From: Pogonophryne albipinna | Taxonomy: Eukaryota > Chordata > Actinopteri > Perciformes > Artedidraconidae | Reading direction: 5' to 3' | Assembly (NCBI GenBank): GCA_028583405.1 | Contig: CM053257.1 | Location: forward strand, 32,528,636-32,592,635 | Length of the DNA stretch: 64,000 nt | In this document: in pieces, positions 1-10,906 of the stretch | Position numbering within the stretch: the first letter of the stretch is position 1 | Layout of the letters: each line of letters opens with the position of its first letter | Program-made: the position numbers and the translations under genes | Notes under the pieces: generated by a model | What the model was told of the DNA's origin: nothing | The model's database searches: none | Seen by the model: the letters and a program-made list of their open reading frames with translations, nothing else

Positions 1-997
1 GCAAGCGTTGACAGACACACACAGACAGTGGAACAGTCGTACATGCAGAGCGCTCTTTGCAGTGGACATAGCGGAGAATGTTGACTCGTTGCGTTGTGGC
101 GATGTCTCGCAGATAATAAAGATAATACATATGAAAAGTATAATTAGCTGAGAGTCCAGAGACAGTTGTGGTTCGGTCCGGATCCGGACCAGAGTCCGGA
201 CTTTGAGGATGCCTGGGCTAAATCATATCAAAGAATACATTTATTAACTACATTATCTCATTTAGCTGTAGCTTTTATAAACAACAAAAAATACGTATTC
301 AGTCGTTGAATCATGAGTCAACTGCTTTCCAGCTGAGCCACAGCACACACACTAAAGCTCCCTGAAAACACTGCAAGATATGTATTCCTGTATTTATTGA
401 TGTTTTTATTCCTACATTTATTTAGGCTTGTATCTATTTATTATGACATGTTCCGACCTCTATAAGTGAGGGTCTGAGCTCTCTTGATTCCATCGTGTCA
501 CCGGGCCCGGGTACAGGAGGGGTAATATGGTTATTATTATACATCCATGGGTATTATGCGCGTTGTGGTTCAACGGTTCAACCGATCTGAATCGCTTCGT
601 GAAGCAGTCACGTGGTATCGACAGGCAGCGAGGCTTCGTTTGTCATCGATGACGTCACTGGCCCAAAATGATACAAGCCTCGAGACATGCTTCACAAAAA
701 GCTTCGGGGATTACTCGACACACGCTCCGAAGCCTCGGCGCAATACATAACATCACTAGTCAAAACAATAACTCTGATATATTTGCAAAAGCGATATAAC
801 CATGTGCATAATATGTTTTAAAAAAAAGAGTAGGAATAATATCAAAGGATTACTGGAATCGACTGGCATGTAGAGCTGATTCGACTACACTGTTGCAATA
901 GGAAGTAGCCTACTCAAACTGTAAATACAGGTATATCTATATATAATACAGGTTTGCAACTCACATATCATATAAATATTCCTGTTACTGTATAAGC
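1..997. other. Repeat-derived intergenic DNA left of the LTR element
   Basis: No credible gene is seen. About 545-750 holds a GC-richer stretch with short inverted GAAGC/GCTTC words, probably an old repeat; its 67-codon ORF has no recognisable domain. From about 752 to 997 the sequence is an inverted copy of the H1-H4 spacer near 12,872-13,105. Its last 115 bases also recur directly near 21,871-21,975 and 37,866-37,972, so this block belongs to the spacer family of the histone array. Confidence 0.6.
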
Positions 998-1392
998 TGT
1001 GATGCCCCTGTGGGTTCATCAGTAGAGAGGAGGTGGCTGTGCTGTGGTGATTGGTGATTGCAGTAACTCAGGGCACCTGGGTCTGGTGTCCTGCAGCTAT
1101 TTAACGCCTCTCTGCTCCTCTCTGTTCTCTCTCTGCTTCTCCCTGCAGGCACACCGGTTTTGTTGAGTATGATAGGAGTTTATTCAGTTGCTTTACTTTG
1201 TGCACTTCAACACTCTCACACACATACATGTCCATACAATCCTCACCCTGCATTTACATTACTGATACCACTGACTTCCACACCTCATACTTTACTGGTT
1301 TTGGACTTGTTTGTCCTAAATAAACACCTTTAACTACCCGTTGACATGTTGTGTCTCCTTTTTGTTGTGGCCTTTTGAGCCAGGTCGCAACA
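998..1392 (+). repeat. 5' LTR
   Basis: The LTR starts TGTGATG and ends CAACA. It carries a TATTTAA box near 1091 and a polyadenylation signal AATAAA at 1319-1324. Compared base by base with the 3' LTR, I see one difference, at about 1271 (ACCACTGAC here, ACCATTGAC in the other). Confidence 0.93.
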
Positions 1393-1394
1393 AA

Positions 1395-1412
1395 TGGGGG
1401 CTCGTCCGACGG
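1395..1412 (+). other. Primer-binding site (tRNA-Pro type)
   Basis: Two bases after the LTR comes TGGGGGCTCGTCCGACGG. The first 14 bases match the complement of the 3' end of tRNA-Pro, as used by many gamma-type retroelements; the last four differ. Confidence 0.75.
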
Positions 1413-1960
1413 GTTATTTGTTTAAAAAGTTTGTGTAGTGCTCAGAGCACATGGTGTCATTGAGCAGCTGATTCATTGTTGTGGTCCAGCTGTGTGCTGG
1501 CTTGTCGCTGCTATTTGGGGGACACATCATGTCTTTTGGGGTTCAGGAGGCTGTAGTGTTTGACATGTCGTCAGGTTTTGTCTGCCAATCAGAAGGTAAG
1601 ATGTTGCTGTTTGTTACGCTTTTGTAAAAGAGATTTTCCCCGCTAGGCTTAAGTGGCGTTTCCCCTTGGGTTGCGTCTGTTTTTTTTTTTGTTGTTTTTT
1701 TTCATAGTGTTGTGGCGACGTGGTTAGTGTCAGCTGTTTTCGGACAGCTGTCTCGGGGGCACGTCCGCGTGAGTTCTTGGTGTTACATGCGTGCAGGTTG
1801 CTCCATAACTCCGCCGGGTTCCAGTGCGTAATTACCCACCGCAAGCCACATGAAGACTAGGTGAGATTAGGAAGATTTTGTTTAGGCAGTTAGGGGGAAA
1901 TTCTCTGTTGGGTTAATCTTATGCCCATGCGTGTTGGCAGTTTAATACTTTGCTTTCTGA
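1413..1960 (+). other. Retrotransposon 5' leader
   Basis: Untranslated leader between the primer site and the Gag start. No long plus-strand ORF is seen. A T-rich run lies at about 1680-1702. It would be the expected place for a packaging signal, but none can be identified by eye. Confidence 0.5.
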
Positions 1961-3997
1961 TTGGTTATTATGACTTCTTTGTCAGCGTTTGTGGATGCGC
2001 CCTCAGTGTCTTTCTTAGATGATTGCCAGAAGGCGCAGTTGGTCGAAATAGCAGAGCACTATAACATTGCTGTTGTGGGGAGCAAGCGGAAACATGACAT
2101 TAAAACTGTCATTGTGTCATCTTTGTTTGAGCAGGGGGTGTTGCAGAAGAGTGAGTCTGGTGCAGCAGGGTTCGTGCCGGTAGTGGTTCAGACAGCTGGT
2201 TTAACGTTCGAGCAGCAAAAGGAGCTTTTGGCCATGCAGTTTGATCAGGAGAGATTGCGGTTGGAGTTGAGGTTGGAGCAGGAGAAGTTGCAGTTGGAGT
2301 TGAGGTTGGAGAAGTTGCAGTTGGAGTTGAGGTTGGAGCAGGAGAAGTTGCAGTTGGAGATAAGGGGTCAGCAGCAGGAGGTAGAGAAGCGTTTAGAGGT
2401 GGAGAAGGTGCTGGAGGTGGAAAAGATGAAATGTGAGGTGGAACATGCTAGATTACGGCTGATGGGAGAGGGCAAGTTTTCTCCAGGGGAGGATGGTGGT
2501 GATAGGTCGGCATCAGGCAGTGGCGATATCATTTCTTACTTGCGATTAGTGCCAAAGTTCAATGAGCGTGACCCGGACATTTTTTTCACTCTATTTGAAC
2601 GCATCGCAGAGGCAAGAAACTGGTCAGATTCGGACAGAGTGCTGTTACTTCAGTGTGTACTCACTGGGCGAGCACAGGAAGCCTATTCAGCTGTTTGTTG
2701 CGAAAATGCTTTGGACTATGATAGAGTAAAATCAGCGGTGTTGAAGTCTTACGAACTGGTTCCTGAAGCGTATCGTCAAAGGTTCAGAAGTTGGGTCAAG
2801 GGAGATAAACAGACACATGTGGAGTTTATCCGTGATTTAACTTCTCATTTTCAGCGGTGGTGCGCGGCAGCAAAGGTTGCAAGTTTTGACGGTCTTTGTG
2901 AGCTCATTGTCTTGGAACAATTTAAAGACATTCTCCCTCAGCGTGTGGCCACTTATGTGAATGAACAGAAGCCTTCCACCGCGTTTAGAGCTGCTGAATT
3001 AGCGGACGATTTTGTGTTGACACATAAGGGCAGTTTTACTGAGAAGTATTCTAGGGGTGATTGGAAACGTGGGGAAGACAATGGCTATGCCCGCGGTGGT
3101 GCAAAGTTTTCACCAGGCTCCTCCCGTAGATTTGTAGGTCCAGGGCGATCCGAGGGCGCCAGAGTGGGCCAATGTCATTATTGCCGAGAAGAGGGTCATT
3201 GGAAGGAGCGGTGTCCGTTGCTGGAACCTGAGGGGAAGCCTCGTTCTTCATCACATGCTCCAGCCATGTGTTGTTCTGCCGTTTTGGTTAAAAAGCCGCA
3301 GGGTGTAAGATCGGGCATGGTGCCTGTTAAGAAGCTGGTTTGTGCCGACTTGGAGGTGGGTTCTGTTTTTGAGCCGTTCATAACGGAAGCCGTTGTATCA
3401 ATGGTCGGTAGTGACAAGTATGTTCCGATTAAGGTGTTGCGTGACACAGCAGCTAGATACTCATTTATTGTTGAGTCCGTGTTGCCTTTTTCGTCAGAGA
3501 CAGAAACAGGGGATTTTGTGCTGATGAGGGGCATGGAGATGGGCTTGATTCCTGTGCAACGTCATACAGTAGTGCTGGATTGTGAGCTGGTACGGGGAGT
3601 TGTGTCTATCGGCGTGCGTCCCGCGTTGCCACTTGATGGGGTACAGATGATTTTGGGCAACGATCTAGCTGGTAGTGCTGTGTGGGCGGGTGTGCCACCG
3701 CCTGTGGTGATTTCCAGGCCGTTGGCATCTGTAGAGCCAGATGAGAGCGGTTTGCAATTTCCAAGTGTGTCTCCAGTTTATACTGTTACGCGTGCGCAGA
3801 GCCTAGGATGTCGACTGACCTACCTGTTTCGGAGTCTGGAAAATGTGGTCCAGCACGGTCCTTGGACTTTGAGATCGAGACAAAGAAGAAGGAGAAGAAA
3901 GAGAGGAAACCCTGCAAAGCGAACAAGAGGAGGCCGAAGAAGAGGAGGCCGAAGAAGAGGAGGCCGAAGGAGGTCGGCGCGCCCAAGAGGCCGATGA
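1961..3997 (+). CDS. Gag-protease polyprotein of the LTR retrotransposon
   Basis: A 678-codon ORF. Residues about 85-170 form a Leu/Glu/Arg coiled coil built from near-repeats of RLELRLEQEKLQ. Residues about 190-350 look like a SCAN-type retroviral capsid, with VPKFNERDPDIFFTLFERIA near its start. A CCHC zinc knuckle follows (C405, C408, H413, C418), giving RNA binding. A retropepsin-like segment comes next, with RDTAAR at 494-499 where DTG or DSG is expected, and the flap-end motif ILGNDLAG. The catalytic Gly is Ala here, so activity is doubtful. After VTRAQ (about residue 610), where pol normally begins, the frame runs out of phase through the SSRP1-derived sequence and ends in an Arg-rich tail. 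The first ATG is 1961; MTSLSAF four codons in is an equal alternative. Confidence 0.9.
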   Translation: MVIMTSLSAFVDAPSVSFLDDCQKAQLVEIAEHYNIAVVGSKRKHDIKTVIVSSLFEQGVLQKSESGAAGFVPVVVQTAGLTFEQQKELLAMQFDQERLRLELRLEQEKLQLELRLEKLQLELRLEQEKLQLEIRGQQQEVEKRLEVEKVLEVEKMKCEVEHARLRLMGEGKFSPGEDGGDRSASGSGDIISYLRLVPKFNERDPDIFFTLFERIAEARNWSDSDRVLLLQCVLTGRAQEAYSAVCCENALDYDRVKSAVLKSYELVPEAYRQRFRSWVKGDKQTHVEFIRDLTSHFQRWCAAAKVASFDGLCELIVLEQFKDILPQRVATYVNEQKPSTAFRAAELADDFVLTHKGSFTEKYSRGDWKRGEDNGYARGGAKFSPGSSRRFVGPGRSEGARVGQCHYCREEGHWKERCPLLEPEGKPRSSSHAPAMCCSAVLVKKPQGVRSGMVPVKKLVCADLEVGSVFEPFITEAVVSMVGSDKYVPIKVLRDTAARYSFIVESVLPFSSETETGDFVLMRGMEMGLIPVQRHTVVLDCELVRGVVSIGVRPALPLDGVQMILGNDLAGSAVWAGVPPPVVISRPLASVEPDESGLQFPSVSPVYTVTRAQSLGCRLTYLFRSLENVVQHGPWTLRSRQRRRRRKRGNPAKRTRGGRRRGGRRRGGRRRSARPRGR

Positions 3998-4188
3998 GCG
4001 CCTACATGCTGTGGCTCAACGCCAGCCAACCCAAGGAGGAGTGGGACAGTGGCGGAGGAGGAGCGTCCTCCAGTCCTAAGAAGGAAATTAAAAAAGCTGG
4101 AATTAAGAAGGATATTGGGTTGTCGTGGATCCCTTTGGGGCCCCGTCTTAAGGGGGGGGCTGTGATGCCCCTGTGGGTTCATCAGTAG
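3808..4188 (+). pseudogene. SSRP1-derived HMG-box fragment captured by the retrotransposon
   Basis: In the frame -1 to gag, a 126-codon ORF contains KKKEKKERKP (from about 3883), a 15-bp tandem repeat encoding KKRRP (about 3920-3967), then GAPKRPMSAYMLWLNAS at 3976-4026 and KEEWD ending at 4047. The KRPMSAYMLWLNAS string is the start of the SSRP1 (FACT complex) HMG box and differs from HMGB proteins, which have PPSAFFLF there. About 40 residues between LNAS and KEEWD are missing, so the DNA-binding fold is not intact. Downstream codons run into the polypurine tract and LTR. It overlaps gag by 190 nt; translation would need its own start or a -1 shift, and no clear slippery heptamer is visible. 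Confidence 0.8.
4148..4160 (+). other. Polypurine tract
   Basis: TTAAGGGGGGGG lies immediately before the 3' LTR, the usual plus-strand primer of LTR elements. Confidence 0.75.
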
Positions 4189-4555
4189 AGAGGAGGTGGC
4201 TGTGCTGTGGTGATTGGTGATTGCAGTAACTCAGGGCACCTGGGTCTGGTGTCCTGCAGCTATTTAACGCCTCTCTGCTCCTCTCTGTTCTCTCTCTGCT
4301 TCTCCCTGCAGGCACACCGGTTTTGTTGAGTATGATAGGAGTTTATTCAGTTGCTTTACTTTGTGCACTTCAACACTCTCACACACATACATGTCCATAC
4401 AATCCTCACCCTGCATTTACATTACTGATACCATTGACTTCCACACCTCATACTTTACTGGTTTTGGACTTGTTTGTCCTAAATAAACACCTTTAACTAC
4501 CCGTTGACATGTTGTGTCTCCTTTTTGTTGTGGCCTTTTGAGCCAGGTCGCAACA
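4161..4555 (+). repeat. 3' LTR
   Basis: Direct repeat of 998-1392, same 395-bp length, one visible mismatch. It is followed by the AAGC target duplication at 4556-4559. Confidence 0.93.
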
Positions 4556-5436
4556 AAGCTCTCAAAGCATTTGCATGTAGACCTGTGTTGCATCTTTCGC
4601 TTTGTTTTGAGCGTCTGACATTAACATCCGCTGCACGTCTCATTGTAATTTATGTTATAGATAGGTCTATAATATTGTTCAGCTTGCACATGAATGACTA
4701 CTTTTTTGTAAGAGATGTTATTTTATAGTAGTAGTAGTAGTAGCAGGGCCGGCCCTTACCAATTTGCTGCCCTAGGCAAGATTTTAGATGGCGCCCCCCC
4801 CCCCCAAATGCAGACACTTATACTTACTATGACTCGTGCGTGCACGGTTGTGGCATGACCACCAAAACAGAAAGATATGGACACAAGATGTGTGCAAATT
4901 TATTTAGTTTCCTATCCATGTGAACATGATTTAAATGGGGGGGGACCTCACCTCCTCTAGGGGGGTCCAGGGGCATGCACCCCCGGGAAGACTTTTTTTT
5001 TTAATATTGAAGTTAAAAGCATCAATCTGGTGCATTTTGAGAGCAACATTAGGAGATCTATGGATACACCTCTCAACACCCATATGAAACAGAACTGTAA
5101 GTAGATTTTCTTTTTCTTTATGGATACTTTACAATTCACTCCCCTTTCAAACTGTATTCTTTTTTATTAATAACAACTTTTTTGTACTGTCATATAGTAT
5201 TTTATACCTGTTTTTCTCTTATTTTTTTATAACTATAATGATCATATAAAGGTGTGCCTTTCCCTCACTGAGCTGAGGTTCAGAGTCGCTCAGTCTTTCA
5301 GGAGAGAGCTCTCTAAATGACAGGAGGCACAGCAGCCCTCTGTCTGATGGACAGATGTGTTTATGACGACTTATATATTTACTTTTAATTCATTGACAGT
5401 GCGGTATAATGAGACAATAACAGGCTACAGATGCGG

Positions 5437-5472
<36 letters not shown>

Positions 5473-5740
5473 TTGGTTCCCAGTTCCATATGCACAAAAA
5501 CATTATGTTTACATGATCTCACCCAAACCTGACAGCAGAAGAAAGACTCCTACTATTATGGTTTATTGTACAAACTTGTTGTATAATATCTTCCACAACA
5601 GCATTCTCTGGTGGTCACAATTTCACATTATCTTAATGCAGGGGTGTCTTAACTACAACCCTGGGACAAACATTTCTTAAGGTCATTATTTTGTTCTTGT
5701 TCAATTAGCTTTTCTACTTTTTTTACTAGTTGTATTATTA
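4556..5740. other. Repeat-rich spacer upstream of the histone array
   Basis: 4556-4735 continues the array spacer seen also at 21,972-22,155 and 37,972-38,150 and ends in an (AGT)n run. From about 4830 to 4940 is an inverted copy of the repeat at about 57,170-57,290. A short (CA)(TA) microsatellite lies at 5438-5472. GACAGGAGGCACAGCAGC near 5320 recurs near 23,962, upstream of the second H2A, so both lie in the same relative position. No gene is seen. Confidence 0.6.
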
Positions 5741-5744
5741 CTAT

Positions 5745-5815
5745 GATTATTATATTTACTATTTTGCAACTCTGGCACCCGATTTCCTTGGGGATAAATA
5801 AAGTCTTATCTCCAT
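5745..5815 (+). repeat. LINE-type 3' tail, first copy (paired with about 24,003-24,085)
   Basis: The phrase CCTTGGGGATAAATAAAGTC is the typical end of fish LINE/SINE 3' tails. The same block lies in the same place upstream of the second H2A, marking the left end of the histone unit. Confidence 0.5.
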
Positions 5816-5969
5816 ATTTTTCTTTTGATGTTGTTCTTTTTTCTTTATTGAATATCATATATTCTACACACAACAAAGTCCACGGGCAGACAAACAAAGC
5901 AACAAGACATTACATACTTTTATTTTTTAAGTAACAGTATAAAGAGGAGGCTCTGTGACATAAGGAAAC

Positions 5970-6086
5970 GTACCCTAAGCTTTCCACCGATTGGACGATG
6001 AGAGATACGCACCCTAAGCTTTCCACCGATTGGACGATGAGAGATACGCACCCTAAGCTTTCCACCGATTGGACGATGAGAGATAC
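5970..6086 (+). promoter_or_regulatory. H2A promoter, three tandem 39-bp CCAAT repeats (unit A)
   Basis: Three head-to-tail 39-bp repeats at 5970-6008, 6009-6047 and 6048-6086 each contain ACCGATTGGACGATGAGAGA, i.e. an inverted CCAAT box. A fourth, single CCAAT (GGCCAATCA) follows at about 6098 and a TATA-like CTATATC at about 6121, roughly 65 bp before the ATG. Clustered CCAAT boxes are usual NF-Y sites in histone promoters. Unit B has only two repeats. Confidence 0.8.
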
Positions 6087-6172
6087 GCTCAAGACGGCCA
6101 ATCAACAAGCAGCTTGGTGTCTATATCTTTTGTCTTTGCAGGTAGTGACACATTTCTTCTTCAACGTAATAA

Positions 6173-6571
<399 letters not shown>

Positions 6572-6600
6572 ACTACCCGACTCATTAAGAACAAAGAAAC

Positions 6601-6616
6601 GGCTCTTTTAAGAGCC
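6601..6616 (+). promoter_or_regulatory. Histone 3' stem-loop of H2A (unit A)
   Basis: GGCTCTTTTAAGAGCC, a 6-bp stem with a TTTA loop, bound by SLBP. A purine-rich AAAGAGTG at 6631-6638 fits the U7 snRNP downstream element. Confidence 0.95.
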
Positions 6617-8183
6617 ACACAAACCGCCTTAAAGAGTGCTTTCTACCTATGTGTTAGGCTCTTGTATGTGCATGTAGTAGAGTCGTGCATCTTTCCTAGC
6701 TACCGGTGTTACAGTATAACTTGTCACAGGAATCCGTGGCGTGTCCAATGTGGATTTAACAGGAAATAAACATGTCGATCGCCTTGTTTTGTCGTTGACA
6801 TTCATCTTTTGCTATATCTGCCTTCCTAAGATCACTTTGATGAACATTCACTACTCCTGTGTGAGCTCGATATCGTGACGCTTACAGGGAGGTATCGGAA
6901 GTTACAAAGTAGGTGACTGAGTGGATGCCTGTTCAAAACATTGTAAACTTGAATAAATTATTTAAATTATAAATTTGTGTCCGACTTTCATTTGTACATC
7001 GTTCTTAATGTGATGTATAGTAGCTTTGATAGCTGTCCATACCTTCAGACATTCTCAAAGTAAAACACAATCATAATGTCCTTTGTTAAACTTGAAGCTG
7101 TCCTTGGCTCTTTTCTGCTGTGGAAACATTTCTTGATCAAATTGTTATGAAACAAATTAGATAAATATCGCTGTGACACTGATGTCATTCACTGTAAACC
7201 CGGAGTGACATATGCACAATTAGAAATATTATGATCTGCTCAGTTAATTTAGTTGGTATATTCTGGACTTACTTTTCTGTGGTTTACGGTACTGTGACAT
7301 ATCAGTATTATTAGCCATGGAAGATAGTTTGTTTCATTCCAAGCTATGTATCAAGGTTATGTTCATGTATGTAATTTGTTTTCCTGCACAGTGTAGAGTT
7401 TTGTTGTGATGAGAGGGATACAGGTATTTCATAAAAAAACTTGCTCGCTGGAGAATAGCTACAGAATTGATATCACAATTTAATCGGAGCTGATCACACC
7501 TTGTCACAGATGATCCAGTCATCTCGATGCTGCTTTCGGGTAAATATATAATTTAAATGATTTATTCAAGTTTGCAATGTTTTGAACAGGCATCCACACA
7601 GTCACCTACATTGTAATTTCCGATACCTCTCTGTAAGCGTCACGATATCGAGCTCTCACCCACAACCTCAAATAGGAGTAGAGAATGTGCATCCAAGTGA
7701 TTTTAGGAAGGCAGATATAGCAAAAGATGAATGTAAACGACAAACGAGGCGATCGACATGTTTATTTCCTGGTAAATCCACAATGGGTCCTCAATGGACA
7801 CGCCCCGGATCCCTGTGACGAACATAACAGGATGCCGCCTGTTGTCATGACTCCAATTACACTGTAACACCGTGACTGACCAATAGTGGACAAGGGGAAC
7901 ATTGTATTAGTGTTTATGATTGCACATTTTACTATGTTGATTTAATGCTGGATATAAACGGACACGATTCAAAGTGTTAATGAGATGTAAAGGAAACAAG
8001 TCCGACAATAAATGAAAAATTGTGCATAGAATGACTATTTAACCAATGTCTGAACAAGTCATTATCCCAAACCATGTAACTTTGTTATTACTAAACTAAT
8101 GATTCATGGTTCTAATCTTGGCCAGTGTTTGTTGGTAACAAATGTCAAAATAGAGGAATGAGCACTTCAGTGAAGAGTGAGGT
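6617..8183. other. H2A-H3 convergent spacer (unit A) with large inverted repeat
   Basis: No gene. Arms at about 6722-6977 and 7542-7822 are reverse complements of one another with scattered mismatches. Shared words include GAGCTCGATATCGTGACGC on one arm and its complement on the other. Compared with unit B, unit A has lost about 100 bp of the right arm between TTTCGGG and AAATATAT. Confidence 0.75.
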
Positions 8184-8199
8184 GGCTCTTAAAAGAGCC
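8184..8199 (-). promoter_or_regulatory. Histone 3' stem-loop of H3 (unit A)
   Basis: On the minus strand GGCTCTTTTAAGAGCC, 33 nt beyond the H3 stop. Confidence 0.95.
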
Positions 8200-8231
8200 T
8201 TTGGGTTTGAATGGGCTGGCTTCGGGTCAGT

Positions 8232-8745
<514 letters not shown>

Positions 8746-10093
8746 GAAGATGACACGTGCGCTGTAGCTTATCAACTATTCGACGAAAGTCATTTGAAAA
8801 ACGAAGCCTCTTCTCAACAGAAGCTGCACCGCCAAAAAAACGAGTGAATAAGAAGAAAAGCAGCTGCCATAAAGGCCTCTGATTGAATACCTTTGTTTAG
8901 TTTAAAGTGAGACTAAACAAAGATAGCAGATTGTTTTTACTCTCTGTAAATAATAAACTAGTATTTGTTCCATGAGCCTTTAGAGGGGATATTAAGACAT
9001 ACCTGTTAAAGCCTCACTGTTTTATTTGTACTTATGAGTGAAAGGTTAACAATAGTTATTCTATCAAAATACATCAACAATGTAGCATAGTCAGAGTTAA
9101 CCATAACTCTGACTATGCTACCTTGTCCTGAAAGGCAAATCTCCCAAAATACAATATCTAGTTTAACAAACAAAAAAAGAAAAGGAGTTTATAAATTCAT
9201 TTACACACACAAAAGTAGTCACCTTAAAACACACCAATAACATTAAGAAATCATATTGAATTAACTGAGAAAAAGTGCAGAAACTAAAGCTTTCCATCTG
9301 TTGTCAATTACACAGTCAGCACTGTTTGATATACAAACACATCTGATTCTATATTTAACTGAAAAAAGGACATTTCCAATATATGCGGTGCACATTTCTG
9401 TATAACTTTCAAACACACATGTAAAAGGATAAAAGGAATTGAGGTGGAAACATTGAAGGAAAGGCCAATACTGTACAACGGTAATTGGAAGAGGATGGAT
9501 TATTTAAGAATAGTCGGAGGAGGGTAAAGAAGGATGAGAGATATATGCAGGGTGCTTTTGCAGACTGACAGCTGTTAATGTATTTATTTGTATGTTTAAT
9601 TATTATAAAAATGTTCTACATATAAAATAAATGACCTTTTCAGAACAAACCAATCCATGCAACATTTAAATTAAATAATTGAAGATTGGACACTGATATA
9701 ATAATATTCAAGTATGGAAACAGAAATAAAGCAAAAGAAACAGTTTGGAAGATAATGGCATTAATCTGTGAATGAATGGTGACTGTAGTGTGTGATGGGC
9801 TGCGTGTGCTGTGGGCTGGTTATAGCGCTAACTACACTTCTGGACTTTGTACATATTCAACAGTACTGTTTCTGTTAATCGGATTGCCCCTTAAGTATAA
9901 TAACCATGACACTATTTGAATATTAAGGTTATCCATTATAATCAAATTGCACATACTGTCTCGATATCTGAGATCAAACATGTTCATACTAGCAAACGTG
10001 TTCATAATAAGACACGTTTTGCATCTCGTCTCTCATCATATTCTGACTGCAGTTATTGACACAAGAAATATGCTCATTAATGACAAAATGGGT
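8746..10093. other. H3-H1 spacer (unit A)
   Basis: No gene is seen. It is AT-rich and nearly identical to unit B 27,142-28,486. It contains a hairpin at 9078-9125 and nothing else that I recognise. Confidence 0.65.
9078..9125. repeat. 22-bp inverted repeat with 4-nt loop (unit A)
   Basis: Arms GTAGCATAGTCAGAGTTA and its complement surround the loop ACCA. In unit A the fourth base of the left arm is T and breaks one pair; in unit B all 22 pairs are perfect. Confidence 0.85.
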
Positions 10094-10109
10094 GGCTCTT
10101 AAAAGAGCC
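10094..10109 (-). promoter_or_regulatory. Histone 3' stem-loop of H1 (unit A)
   Basis: Minus-strand GGCTCTTTTAAGAGCC, 37 nt beyond the H1 stop. Confidence 0.95.
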
Positions 10110-10145
10110 TTTTGTGGATCTTAGTCAGATCAGTCTGATGACAGC

Positions 10146-10751
10146 TCACTTCTTCTTGGGTGCTGCCTTCTTCGCTTTGGGTTTGGCGACCTTTGCGGGG
10201 GATTTCTTGACTGCAGGGGCCTTTTTCACCACCTTCTTGGGGCTCTTTGCAGCCTTTTGAACGACCTTCTTGGGGCTTTTAGCGACCTTCTTCGGGCTCT
10301 TGGTGGCCTTCTTGGGGGCTGCTTTCATGGCTGCTGCGGGTTTCTTCGCCTTCTTGGGAGACTTCTTTCCTGCCACGGGCTTTTTGGCCGCTGCAGGTTT
10401 CTTGGCTTTAGGAGCGACTTTCTTGGCTGCGGGCTTCTTGGCATTAGGCTCGGCAACCTTCTTGCTCATCTTGAATGATCCGGACGCTCCGATGCCCTTG
10501 ATCTGGACCAGTGTCCCATTAACAACCAGGCTCTTGATGGCGGTCTTAACGCGGGAATTGTTCTTCTCCACATCGTAGCCTCCGGCAGCCAGAGCCTTCT
10601 TGACGGCGGACAGAGACACGCCGCTTCGCTCCTTGGATGCGGCCACAGCTTTAACGATGAGATCGCTGACTTTGGTGCCAGCTGCCTTCGGCTTGGAAAC
10701 ATTCTTCTTGGCGGCTTTGGCCGGTGCAGCGGCTGGAGGGACTTCTGCCAT
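10146..10751 (-). CDS. Linker histone H1 (unit A)
   Basis: 201-aa linker histone. The start is taken at [16 protein letters not shown], the usual H1 N-terminus; an in-frame ATG ten codons upstream is less likely. The winged-helix globular domain spans about 36-105 ([20 protein letters not shown] to GASGSFKMS). The Lys/Ala/Pro tail carries repeated SPKK CDK sites (SPKKA, SPKKV). It binds linker DNA at the nucleosome dyad. Unit B encodes 190 aa because tail repeats differ (an extra SPKK here, loss of [14 protein letters not shown] blocks there), and one globular residue differs (ALAAGGYD here, ALTAGGYD in B). Confidence 0.97.
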   Translation of the reverse strand: MAEVPPAAAPAKAAKKNVSKPKAAGTKVSDLIVKAVAASKERSGVSLSAVKKALAAGGYDVEKNNSRVKTAIKSLVVNGTLVQIKGIGASGSFKMSKKVAEPNAKKPAAKKVAPKAKKPAAAKKPVAGKKSPKKAKKPAAAMKAAPKKATKSPKKVAKSPKKVVQKAAKSPKKVVKKAPAVKKSPAKVAKPKAKKAAPKKK

Positions 10752-10906
10752 TTTCTGATCAAGTTTTCTGTTCCTGCTCACACTAACACGAGTCTGACTG
10801 AACTGCTGGAGAGAGCAGAGCAGGGGCTGCCCTTAAACACACCATGAGAACCGTGGAGACTCAACTAAGCCCATTGCGCCACTCTGCAGTCTGAAAACTT
10901 TGCCAC

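Larger units (their letters stand above)
998..4555 (+). mobile_element. Complete non-autonomous LTR retrotransposon (Ty3/gypsy-like, gag-pro only)
   Basis: Two 395-bp direct repeats start TGTGATGCCC and end GCAACA. They are flanked by the 4-bp target duplication AAGC (994-997 and 4556-4559). The order is 5' LTR, primer-binding site, Gag-protease ORF, a host-derived SSRP1 fragment, a polypurine tract and the 3' LTR. No reverse transcriptase, RNase H or integrase is present, so it must rely on enzymes from an autonomous relative. The Gag resembles the SCAN-like capsid of Gmr1-type Ty3/gypsy elements; that lineage is an inference. The LTRs differ at one base that I can see, so the insertion is recent. 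The flanks join seamlessly in uninterrupted copies near 21,975 and 37,970. Confidence 0.93.

Noticed and set aside
547..750. 67-codon ORF in the left flank
   Set aside because: No domain, repeat-like context.
3196..3534. 112-codon minus ORF in gag
   Set aside because: Shadow of the gag-protease frame.
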